From the NCBI RefSeq assembly GCF_030812255.1, contig NZ_JAUSSH010000010.1:85483-149482 (forward strand): DNA of 64,000 nucleotides. Reading direction: 5' to 3'. This stretch comes from Paeniglutamicibacter psychrophenolicus (lineage in GTDB: Bacteria; Actinomycetota; Actinomycetes; Actinomycetales; Micrococcaceae). Positions 35,284-41,882 of this stretch are shown one piece after another; position 1 is the stretch's first letter; the number at the start of each line of letters is the position of its first letter. Below the pieces are notes generated by a model. That model was not told the origin of the DNA. It did no database searches and worked only from the letters and a program-made list of their open reading frames with translations. Position numbers and translations under genes: made by a program.

Positions 35284-36285
35284 GTGGTTATCCCGGAGAA
35301 AACCCTCGGTGAACCACCTGCGTCCGTTGAGCCTGATAATTTTTCAGCCTTCGGCGCTCGGGTTCTCAATCAACTTAGCGTGAGTGCCTGGTTACCGGGT
35401 GCCTTCTTGATCGTTTGCGCCGCCTTGCTGGCATGGTTCCGCGCGAAAAAGGTAATCACCCTTAGCGGCATAGATACATACGTGGAAGACAATTGGGTTC
35501 CCCTTCTCGTGTTGGCTTTGCCTGCGTTAGTGATGACAACCCTTATTACGCAGGCATTCGCCTTCGAGTCCATACGGTCGCTCGAAGGGTACTGGCGCCG
35601 GCGAGGACCGGCATCGTGGTGGAGGAGCTTCTGCATATGGCGCAAACTCCGGAAAAAGAAAGCCTTGACGAGCCGCTTTCATGCGGCGCAGGCCCGAGCG
35701 TTCCATGGAGCGCGTCCTACGCTGCTCAAGCGCAGAATTAGTGCAGCTGTCTTGCTTGCTGTCGAAGCTAACGTTGCCAACGTCGAACCGCCGCCGGGAA
35801 TCTCGGAGGAGCAGTTGTCCCAGGCCAACGATTTGGAGTGGTGGAAATCTTGCAAGCCTTGGGATTCGGCGAAGCTACTACGCCTAGATCAGGATTTGAA
35901 CGAGTTCCCGGAGGACAACAGAATCATGCCGACGACACTGGGCAACATTCTGCGAGCCGCTGAGGACCAACTCCGCAACACGAACGGAGATATAGAAGGC
36001 TTCGTCATGCGGCACAGGCATCTCGTGCCGTCACGAGTACTGGCGCACCACGATCAATTCCGCACCCGGTTAGACATGTACTGCACGCTCGTTTTCGTAG
36101 CGGCCACAGTTGCGATGGCGTCAGTCCCCGCCCTGTGGGACCTACCCGCTGTCGATCGTATGGTTGTGCCACTCGTGCTGCTCGTGACTTCATGCGTGAG
36201 CTACGGGGCGGCTCTTTCGAGTGCGCGCGGATACAGGACGGCACTCCGGCAAATCGATAACTCAGTGGAAGATACACACAACTAA
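35284..36285 (+). CDS. Four-helix membrane protein of unknown function
   Basis: This 333-aa protein starts at a GTG with GTAGG eight bases upstream. Hydrophobic segments lie at about 37-53 (WLPGAFLIVCAALLAWF), 71-90 (VPLLVLALPALVMTTLIT), 268-288 (CTLVFVAATVAMASVPAL) and 297-315 (VVPLVLLVTSCVSYGAAL). Between the second and third is a basic, soluble stretch of about 170 residues that probably faces the cytoplasm. I know no family. Its place between two recombinases in a defence-rich region allows the idea of a membrane effector, but nothing in the sequence proves this. It overlaps the convergent zinc-ribbon gene by four bases. Confidence 0.75.
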   Translation: MVIPEKTLGEPPASVEPDNFSAFGARVLNQLSVSAWLPGAFLIVCAALLAWFRAKKVITLSGIDTYVEDNWVPLLVLALPALVMTTLITQAFAFESIRSLEGYWRRRGPASWWRSFCIWRKLRKKKALTSRFHAAQARAFHGARPTLLKRRISAAVLLAVEANVANVEPPPGISEEQLSQANDLEWWKSCKPWDSAKLLRLDQDLNEFPEDNRIMPTTLGNILRAAEDQLRNTNGDIEGFVMRHRHLVPSRVLAHHDQFRTRLDMYCTLVFVAATVAMASVPALWDLPAVDRMVVPLVLLVTSCVSYGAALSSARGYRTALRQIDNSVEDTHN

Positions 36286-36434
36286 GCCGCCCCCTCGGCT
36301 CGCTCAGGCTCCATTTCTACGTCGCATTTGAGACACGGAACCGAACGGAGCAATTTCTTAGTCTGTCCGCATGCCGGGCATCGGAAGAGCTTGGCAATTA
36401 ATTTGCCAACCCCTGGACCCCGGTCATCCACCAT
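36282..36434 (-). CDS. Possible 50-residue zinc-ribbon protein
   Basis: The frame from the ATG at 36434 encodes MVDDRGPGVGKLIAKLFRCPACGQTKKLLRSVPCLKCDVEMEPERAEGAA, with a CPAC...CLKC pair typical of a small zinc ribbon. A longer start at 36491 (69 aa) is possible. The ribosome site is weak (GAGG twelve bases upstream), and the stop converges on the membrane gene. The paired cysteines are the main support. Confidence 0.45.
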   Translation of the reverse strand: MVDDRGPGVGKLIAKLFRCPACGQTKKLLRSVPCLKCDVEMEPERAEGAA

Positions 36435-36628
36435 ACGCTCGATGATCCTCGCACCGTTGCTGCCCGTCAAGCGGCGACATCGGCCCTCCAAGGTGCCCGC
36501 ACAACGGCGTGCCCGCCGGGCAAACCTGCCACCCTCGACTGAGCCATGTGGGCGTTAAGCGGGACGCCAACTCTGAACGCAATCTCACAACCGATGGGCT
36601 ACAAGACAACCGATCAAGACACCTTAGA

Positions 36629-36646
36629 TCCCTGACACTTCAGGGA
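36629..36646. repeat. Palindrome upstream of the second serine recombinase
   Basis: TCCCTGA and TCAGGGA are separated by CACT, forming a perfect 7-bp dyad about 90 bases before the recombinase ATG. An outer pair, CAAGACA to the left and TGTCTTG to the right, surrounds it. Nested dyads before a resolvase gene are typical of res-type binding sites. Confidence 0.5.
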
Positions 36647-36732
36647 CCGAACTGTCTTGCTACCATGTCCCATAAGTAGAGGGTGGATTTGCGGTAGGCA
36701 ACCACTGTTGCGGGACACTTTGGAGACGACAA

Positions 36733-37338
36733 ATGGGCAAATTGATCGGGTACGCACGAGTATCGACCCGGGCACAGGACAGTGACCGGCAGATCACCGA
36801 CCTGCTAGGTGCCGGGGTTCGCCGCGATGACCTGTACACGGACCAGGGAGTCAGTGGCGCCAGGGCCAGTCGGCCCGGATTCGAGAAGGCACTGGAAGCC
36901 CTGCAGGAGGGCGATACCCTCGTGATCACCACCCTGGACCGACTGGGTCGATCCACCGCCAACATGCTGGATCTTTCCAAAGCGCTTCGGGAGCGCGCAA
37001 TCGGGCTGCGGGTGCTCAATCTGGGAGGCGGCGACGTGGACACCGGCACCCCGATGGGTTCGATGGTCTTCACCGTCATGGCGGCACTGGCGCAGATGGA
37101 GCTGGAAATCAAACGGGAACGGATTACCGATTCAGTGTCCAAACGCCGGGCGGCGGGCAAGGACTTGGGTGGGCGGCGGGAACGATTCACCAACAGCCAG
37201 ATCGACAACGCCCGACGCCTGATCGACGCCGGTCAGCCGGCCACCCACGTTGCTCGGGACCTGGGCATGTCCCGAGCAACCCTGTACCGGCGCATCGCAG
37301 GGATTGAAGCCAAACACTGGATCGCTACTCAGGGCTGA
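36733..37338 (+). CDS. Serine recombinase (resolvase), second
   Basis: This 201-aa Tn3-type resolvase/invertase reads MGKLIGYARVSTRAQDSDRQITDLLGAGVRRDDLYTDQGVSGARASRPGF, with the Ser nucleophile in ARVST. It continues with VITTLDRLGRSTANML, VFTVMAALAQMELEIKRERITDSV, and a C-terminal helix-turn-helix (NSQIDNARRLIDAGQPATHVARDLGMSRATLYRRI). TTTGGAGACG precedes the ATG. It probably acts on the dyads at about 36615-36660. No transposase accompanies it, so it may be the survivor of an element. Confidence 0.93.
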   Translation: MGKLIGYARVSTRAQDSDRQITDLLGAGVRRDDLYTDQGVSGARASRPGFEKALEALQEGDTLVITTLDRLGRSTANMLDLSKALRERAIGLRVLNLGGGDVDTGTPMGSMVFTVMAALAQMELEIKRERITDSVSKRRAAGKDLGGRRERFTNSQIDNARRLIDAGQPATHVARDLGMSRATLYRRIAGIEAKHWIATQG

Positions 37339-37477
37339 TTCTTGTCGGGCGGGACAGCTATAGGAATCTCAGGCCTTTAACGATCATGACCAAGTGCTTA
37401 GCGCCAACCGCTGTACCACCGGTCCCCAATGCCGGGACCATCCTCAGGCCCAAAGTCAGATATTCATGCCGCTGACG

Positions 37478-37822
37478 TCATTCGGTAGCCGAGGGAGGCT
37501 TGGGCAGCTCCCAGACCCTGGCGAATTCGTCCGCAACCTGCGACCAGACCAGCCGAATCCCATCCTCGACCGAGTCGATCCCATCGGCTAACGGCGGGAA
37601 GACGACGAATTCGTGTGGGATGGTTCTGCCGGCTCTGTCTTGCCGTCCCAGCGGGTCGGGGAAACGCAGCGCCACCTTCTCGCCGACGCGGCGCCAGACT
37701 TCCGGATCATCCCCGACACTTGAGAAGACCTCGTGGTAGGTCGGGAGCGGATCCTTGAAACGCCCGTTGCGGAGAAAACGGAAGCCCCAGGCTCGGCCAC
37801 GAGTGGCCCAGATAAGGCTCAT
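37478..37822 (-). CDS. 114-aa partner of the P-loop GTPase, unknown function
   Basis: This 114-aa soluble protein begins MSLIWATRGRAWGFRFLRNGRFKDPLPTYHEVFS and ends ...VWSQVADEFARVWELPKPPSATE. Its ATG overlaps the stop of the GTPase gene by four bases, so the two are made together. I recognise no domain; the N-terminal 'WGFRFLRNG..DPLPTY' stretch and the aromatic residues suggest a compact alpha/beta fold. Tight overlap with a GTPase in an accessory region suggests a dedicated partner or effector. Confidence 0.75.
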   Translation of the reverse strand: MSLIWATRGRAWGFRFLRNGRFKDPLPTYHEVFSSVGDDPEVWRRVGEKVALRFPDPLGRQDRAGRTIPHEFVVFPPLADGIDSVEDGIRLVWSQVADEFARVWELPKPPSATE

Positions 37823-38982
37823 CTTTGGCTCCTGAGGAGGATCTGTTCCTTTTCGCCCTGCTCCAAGTCCATCCGGAAGCCGGTCAACGTGGCTGTCATG
37901 TAGTCATTCTTGGCCAGGGCTTCGGAGTTAGCCTTCCGCAGTTTGTCCCCGGCCAGCTGGACAGCGGCATTCACGACTTCCTTCGAGAAAACAAGACCTA
38001 CAAGTCTCAGCAAAGGTCCTACCGGGCCAGGGGGCTGGAACTTGTTTCCGATCAGCGCAGCGGCCAGAGTACCGGCTCCGCTGAGCAGGTTCTCGGCCAC
38101 CTTGCCGGGGATCTGTTTCGCCCGTGCCCACCGGAGGTGCCGCTCGAATGGGAGTATGGCAGCCATCGGCAAGATCAACTCCAAGCCAATCCTCTTGGCG
38201 ACCTCGATCTTTTCTGCACCGAACTTCGCTGATGAAAGCAGCACGAAGTCCTCCCCCACCGACAACGCGTCGCTGCCTTCCACCAGCCCAGCGAGCACCT
38301 CGCGCAACGCGTTGATGTCCTCGCCGGCCTTCTCGATGAGAAGGTCCCTGAAGTTGAAGACGTCAAGGTCAGGCAGCAGATCGGATTTTGACAGGGCCAT
38401 AATCCAGATCCGCGGAAACTCGACGAGTGGCTTGCCTCCCTCCAACAGCTCATCCTTGAGCGACAGCAGTCCGTTGCGGAAATTGGCCAGCAATGACTGC
38501 AGGTACCGTTCCTCCTCCCCGGCGTTGTCCAGCAAGCGCTGGCCGTCAACCAGCAGAAGAGCGACATCGGAACCCAGCAAAGACCTGAAGGTGTCGACCC
38601 TGCGCTGGGCTTCCTCTGGCCCGCTGACGTCCTCCTCGAACCACTCTCCCGGGTAGTCGTGCCAAACGAGGCGCAGTGCGTCGAAAGGACTAGATTTCAT
38701 TGCCTTCGGATCAAACCCGTCCTTGAGCTTGATGGAGAAAGAGTAGGACGTGGCTGAGAAACGGTCGTGCGCGGGTAGTCGCGCTGAGTTTCTCATGCCA
38801 AGGTAGTTTCGATGCAGCCGATTGCCTTGGCCGGTCTCGTCAGCGACGACATGGAACAGACTGTCCTTGAGGTACTGGGACTCCTGCTTGGCTCCGTAGA
38901 ACGAGGAAATCATGACGGTCTTGCCGCTGCCGCTCTCGCCAAAAACGGCAATGTGTTGCTCCAGCGCTCTCTTCAGTTCCAT
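37819..38982 (-). CDS. P-loop GTPase of a TRAFAC-like conflict-system type
   Basis: This 387-aa protein has a Walker A/G1 loop GESGSGKT at residues 15-22, a G3-like WHDYPGEWFEED at about 107-118, and a G4-like ALSKSDLLPDLD at about 197, where SKSD replaces NKxD. It is therefore a nucleotide-binding switch most like the TRAFAC-type GTPases found in prokaryotic conflict systems. The last 100 residues include a hydrophobic, glycine-rich segment (LLSGAGTLAAALIGNKFQPPGPVGPLLRLVGLVFSKEVVNAAVQLAG) that may contact the membrane. It overlaps the 114-aa gene and has a short candidate gene 66 bases upstream. The biological role is not known. Confidence 0.8.
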   Translation of the reverse strand: MELKRALEQHIAVFGESGSGKTVMISSFYGAKQESQYLKDSLFHVVADETGQGNRLHRNYLGMRNSARLPAHDRFSATSYSFSIKLKDGFDPKAMKSSPFDALRLVWHDYPGEWFEEDVSGPEEAQRRVDTFRSLLGSDVALLLVDGQRLLDNAGEEERYLQSLLANFRNGLLSLKDELLEGGKPLVEFPRIWIMALSKSDLLPDLDVFNFRDLLIEKAGEDINALREVLAGLVEGSDALSVGEDFVLLSSAKFGAEKIEVAKRIGLELILPMAAILPFERHLRWARAKQIPGKVAENLLSGAGTLAAALIGNKFQPPGPVGPLLRLVGLVFSKEVVNAAVQLAGDKLRKANSEALAKNDYMTATLTGFRMDLEQGEKEQILLRSQR

Positions 38983-39048
38983 ACGGGAATCTTACGGGAG
39001 CCGGCGTCCTTCCCCCCAGGTCACCGCGCCTTCGAACCCGAGTAGCCG

Positions 39049-39201
39049 TCAATCCATGTAAATCATAGATATAGTCACCAAGCTCGGATCTTTCACCCTA
39101 TCGAAAACCACCGTTGGGAATGCTTGCCCGTCGAACATTTTGAATTGCGCATCCAGCGTCGAATCCGAGGCTTCCTTATCGGTGATCTCCGGCAATGACA
39201 T
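39049..39201 (-). CDS. Candidate 50-aa gene upstream of the GTPase, or a gene remnant
   Basis: The frame from the ATG at 39201 encodes MSLPEITDKEASDSTLDAQFKMFDGQAFPTVVFDRVKDPSLVTISMIYMD. It remains open upstream for another 26 codons with equally protein-like sequence (WESWQLLHKFLGVNWTCPCSGIE) but without a start, so it may be either a 50-aa gene or the 3' end of a truncated larger one. It is on the same strand as the GTPase, which starts 66 bases after its stop. No strong ribosome site is seen before the ATG. Confidence 0.4.
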   Translation of the reverse strand: MSLPEITDKEASDSTLDAQFKMFDGQAFPTVVFDRVKDPSLVTISMIYMD

Positions 39202-39355
39202 TTCTATCCCACTGCAAGGACATGTCCAGTTGACTCCTAAGAACTTATGAAGGAGCTGCCAGGATTCCCATCCGGGATCCTAAATTGACGGGACGCGCTG
39301 ATTCTCTGACGTCGGGCTGGGGTATACCCCAGAATGACAATCGGTAAACATGGTC

Positions 39356-39392
39356 TTGTTTTGCTTAATGCTGTCCTGCCATAATTCGAGCA
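39356..39392 (+). promoter_or_regulatory. Promoter for a probably leaderless GNAT transcript
   Basis: TTGTTT (39356-39361) and CATAAT (39380-39385) are 18 bases apart, and the ATG at 39392 falls where transcription would begin. No ribosome site lies before the ATG. Leaderless mRNAs are common in actinobacteria. Confidence 0.5.
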
Positions 39393-39745
39393 TGGACGAC
39401 ATCATTATTCGCTGGGTGGGGGAAACACCGACCGATGCATGGGGCCAGCTGGCGGCATTCACCAAGGACGGGAGCATTGTCGGCCAGGCGACCTACAAAC
39501 GCTGGGAGCACAAACCCGAGTTCACCTACCTCAGTGGCTTCTTCGTCGACAACGAGTACCGGAAGCATGGTCTGGCATCGGACATGATGCATAAGATCTT
39601 CGAGCGTCTCGGTCGCAACCGTCCATACATGGTGACCCTGTCCGGAAACCTGGACCGTCACTTCATGGAGGCCATCGCCACCGAGAACGATGCGCCCAAG
39701 CTTTTCGAGATGCTTGAAGACCGCTCATACAAACCGATGAACTAA
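39392..39745 (+). CDS. GNAT-family N-acetyltransferase
   Basis: This 117-aa small GNAT-like protein has the acetyl-CoA-binding segment GFFVDNEYRKHGLASDMMHKIFERL, corresponding to motif A (Q/RxxGxG/A). Strands FTKDGSIVGQATYKRW and PEFTYLSGFFVD precede it; the C-terminus (FMEAIATENDAPKLFEML) is helical. It is shorter than most GNATs and the glycine loop is degenerate (RKHGLA), but the core is recognisable. The ATG at 39392 fits a leaderless start. Substrate unknown; it stands alone within the accessory region and could be a housekeeping acetyltransferase or part of a conflict system. Confidence 0.7.
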   Translation: MDDIIIRWVGETPTDAWGQLAAFTKDGSIVGQATYKRWEHKPEFTYLSGFFVDNEYRKHGLASDMMHKIFERLGRNRPYMVTLSGNLDRHFMEAIATENDAPKLFEMLEDRSYKPMN

Positions 39746-39911
39746 CAATGCCCCTGGGGTTCTGTGCTTGGCCCCGGACCAACGGCACTCGCCTTCGCCA
39801 AGGAAACAGCTACCGCTTCACCACTGGTTGGAGGTGAAGTATTAACAACGCCCCTCATGGGTTGATGCCAGTGAGTCCCAATTACGCTGTCGGCGCCCTC
39901 CCGAGATCCCC

Positions 39912-40124
39912 ATGTCGACAGACATGTCCCATCAAACGTCCGGTCCGGCCTTCCCTGCACCGGATATCACGAGACACCTTGTTGAGACCACGTTGTCGCC
40001 GTTTACCCATCTTTTTTCCTCTCCGGGAACAAGCCTCCGGATCTCAGCAAACGATCCTTTAATGGGACGGGCCATCGATGTGGCCGGAATGCGCGATGTA
40101 TCCTTTGAAAGGAGGAACAAATGA
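39912..40124 (+). CDS. 70-aa protein coupled to the 196-aa gene
   Basis: This 70-aa protein (MSTDMSHQTSGPAFPAPDITRHLVETTLSPFTHLFSSPGTSLRISANDPLMGRAIDVAGMRDVSFERRNK) has no signal peptide and no known domain. Its stop overlaps the ATG of the next gene by four bases (ATGA), and the strong AAAGGAGG for that gene lies within its last codons. This arrangement, like that of an antitoxin or immunity gene with its partner, supports expression. No good ribosome site precedes its own ATG. Confidence 0.55.
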   Translation: MSTDMSHQTSGPAFPAPDITRHLVETTLSPFTHLFSSPGTSLRISANDPLMGRAIDVAGMRDVSFERRNK

Positions 40125-40711
40125 TTTCTGACTCGGTCCCATGGAAGCAAGAGCTTATTAAGGTAGCTGCCAGGTTGGAAAAGAAAACCACCCAAAAGCG
40201 ATGGACCGAACGCTCAGATTTTCTTGTTGAAAGAGACATCATGATCGGCGCCTATACGATTCGCAAATTAATCGAGGCACCTGCGAAGCTGTCAGATCCC
40301 GTAAAGCAGCTCCACGTCCCCATATTGAGTTTCCCCCTCAAAGCGGATACCGCTCCACCAGATTGGTGGTCAGCGTATCGCTGGTGGGAGCACTACAGCT
40401 TAGAGGTCCCCAGCAAAGCACAGATCAACCTACGCACCTTTTGTAACCACGTAGTTCATAGCTTCGTGTTCGCTTTCCATCTCACAGACCAGGGCGAGGG
40501 ACTCGCGGGCGTGTTTCTGAATTCAGAGTTCGAAAGCCAAAAAGCTCTCACATTCATTGGCACGGGAACATTAATCGAGCTCTTCCGTGCCGTAGGAAAT
40601 GATGGCGTTTACAGCATGCAGATGAGTCGCGACAAGAATGGAAAGATGCAAGTTATCAAAGCGGAAGGACCTCCAGTAGCTTTTTCTCCGGCTGTCCAGA
40701 TTCCGTTCTAG
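40121..40711 (+). CDS. 196-aa protein of unknown function
   Basis: A strong AAAGGAGG site stands before the ATG. The 196-aa soluble protein begins with a basic helix (WKQELIKVAARLEKKTTQKRWTERSDFLVERDIMIGAYTIRKLIEAPAKLSD), then has DWWSAYRWWEHYSLEVPSK, and a central stretch RTFCNHVVHSFVFAFHLTDQGEGLAGVFLNSE. The latter resembles the helical region of some uncharacterised phage- or defence-linked proteins. It is coupled to the 70-aa gene and converges on the HEPN-like gene 19 bases away. No enzyme motif is clear. Confidence 0.75.
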   Translation: MISDSVPWKQELIKVAARLEKKTTQKRWTERSDFLVERDIMIGAYTIRKLIEAPAKLSDPVKQLHVPILSFPLKADTAPPDWWSAYRWWEHYSLEVPSKAQINLRTFCNHVVHSFVFAFHLTDQGEGLAGVFLNSEFESQKALTFIGTGTLIELFRAVGNDGVYSMQMSRDKNGKMQVIKAEGPPVAFSPAVQIPF

Positions 40712-40729
40712 TCTCCGCCCTTAAGGATT

Positions 40730-41593
40730 TCAAACCAGCTTACGAACCAAGTATTCAAGGACGGCAGAGACGCATTCCCAATGCCAGTGGATCCAAGGTT
40801 GATCAGGGGATCCTTGATGTTTGGCGATGTTCCTGAGACGATTTAGTTCCGCGACGACTTCATTCGGGGTATGTGTGTGGTCGATATGTGAGTTACTGTC
40901 CTGAGTCAACAAGTTAAAGTGCTTCGTTCCAGGAAAATAGCCCAGCTCTTGACACATCGCCCGAAGTTCGGGCCAGGACATTCTATTCGGGTTGCTCTTA
41001 ACCGTACGTTCCAGTTGCTGACTTACCTTGGACGAAGCCTGACCTAGGCTCTCTTTGTCGGTCCTATTGAGACTTTCCTTCATAATCTGTTCGGCAGCTG
41101 TATGGAGTTCCTCAAGTAGCACCAATCCCTTGATCCTGCCTAGCGCAAAATCCGCTAACATCTCCTCGGTGATGAACAGTCGCGTTTGCAAGACGGGAAC
41201 TGCGGGAACTGCTCCTGCTAACTCGTACACGGGATAATAGAGAACTGTCTGTTTGGCACTGCGGAGTATCTGCAAAGGCTCATCGAAAAGTGAGTCACGG
41301 CCTCGCAAGAAAAGGTTCACGAACCCTAGTCCCAGACGAAAAGATTCGGAGGGCGATTGCGGTGAAAGTACCCCTTGGCAGATCAGCGGTAAGTCCATTT
41401 CCAACACTCGCCCGAGGAGGTCAAGCCTTCGTGTCTGACCGTTGACCTGACAATATATTTGATTCATGCCAATGCGTTGCGTCCGCCAACTGCATTTTAG
41501 TGCTCGCGCCCGGACCTTAGCTGCTCGCATGCAGGCCTCAACGAACGCTGCTTGCACCTCGGTGTAGACAAACTCGAAATCGAACCCTGCCAT
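40730..41593 (-). CDS. HEPN-like protein, candidate RNase effector
   Basis: This 287-aa protein has a C-terminal helical region (NEVVAELNRLRNIAKHQGSPDQPWIHWHWECVSAVLEYLV) containing R-N-I-A-K-H at about residues 262-267. It matches the Rx4-6H active-site pattern of HEPN ribonucleases (RiboL-PSP-type arrangement, with a preceding acidic helix). The N-terminal 150 residues (FVEACMRAAKVRARALKCSWRTQRIGMNQIYCQVNGQTRRLDLLG...) do not match a family I know. HEPN nucleases act in toxin-antitoxin, abortive-infection and CRISPR-linked systems. It lies next to an MmeI-type restriction gene and converges on the 70/196-aa pair. Confidence 0.65.
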   Translation of the reverse strand: MAGFDFEFVYTEVQAAFVEACMRAAKVRARALKCSWRTQRIGMNQIYCQVNGQTRRLDLLGRVLEMDLPLICQGVLSPQSPSESFRLGLGFVNLFLRGRDSLFDEPLQILRSAKQTVLYYPVYELAGAVPAVPVLQTRLFITEEMLADFALGRIKGLVLLEELHTAAEQIMKESLNRTDKESLGQASSKVSQQLERTVKSNPNRMSWPELRAMCQELGYFPGTKHFNLLTQDSNSHIDHTHTPNEVVAELNRLRNIAKHQGSPDQPWIHWHWECVSAVLEYLVRKLV

Positions 41594-41799
41594 TTACTTC
41601 TAATGCTTCCTATAATAACTAGAGCGAGAATAGATCTTCACAGATTAAAGTGAGGTGTTTTCTTGGATATTCACAGTAGATAACTTCCCTTCTATTTCCC
41701 TATACAAGGGGAAGAAATTAAAGCAATGACCTAATACGGATGAGTCTAGGATCAGACCCTACCGCGCTGGACAGGGACATGCCGCAAAGTGCATACAAT

Positions 41800-41841
41800 A
41801 GAGCCGTCCGGATCGATTCTGAAACCCATCCGGACAGCTCT
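41800..41841 (-). terminator. Hairpin after the MmeI-type gene
   Basis: AGAGCcGTCCGGAT (41800-41813) pairs with ATCCGGACaGCTCT (41828-41841) through a 14-base loop, with one mismatch. It lies 40 bases past the stop of the leftward restriction gene. The following bases on that strand are only moderately T-rich (ATTGTATG), so termination may be partial. Confidence 0.5.
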
Positions 41842-41882
41842 GCACTAATGCCCAAAAATTCTCAACCCCGCCTTGGGGACGT

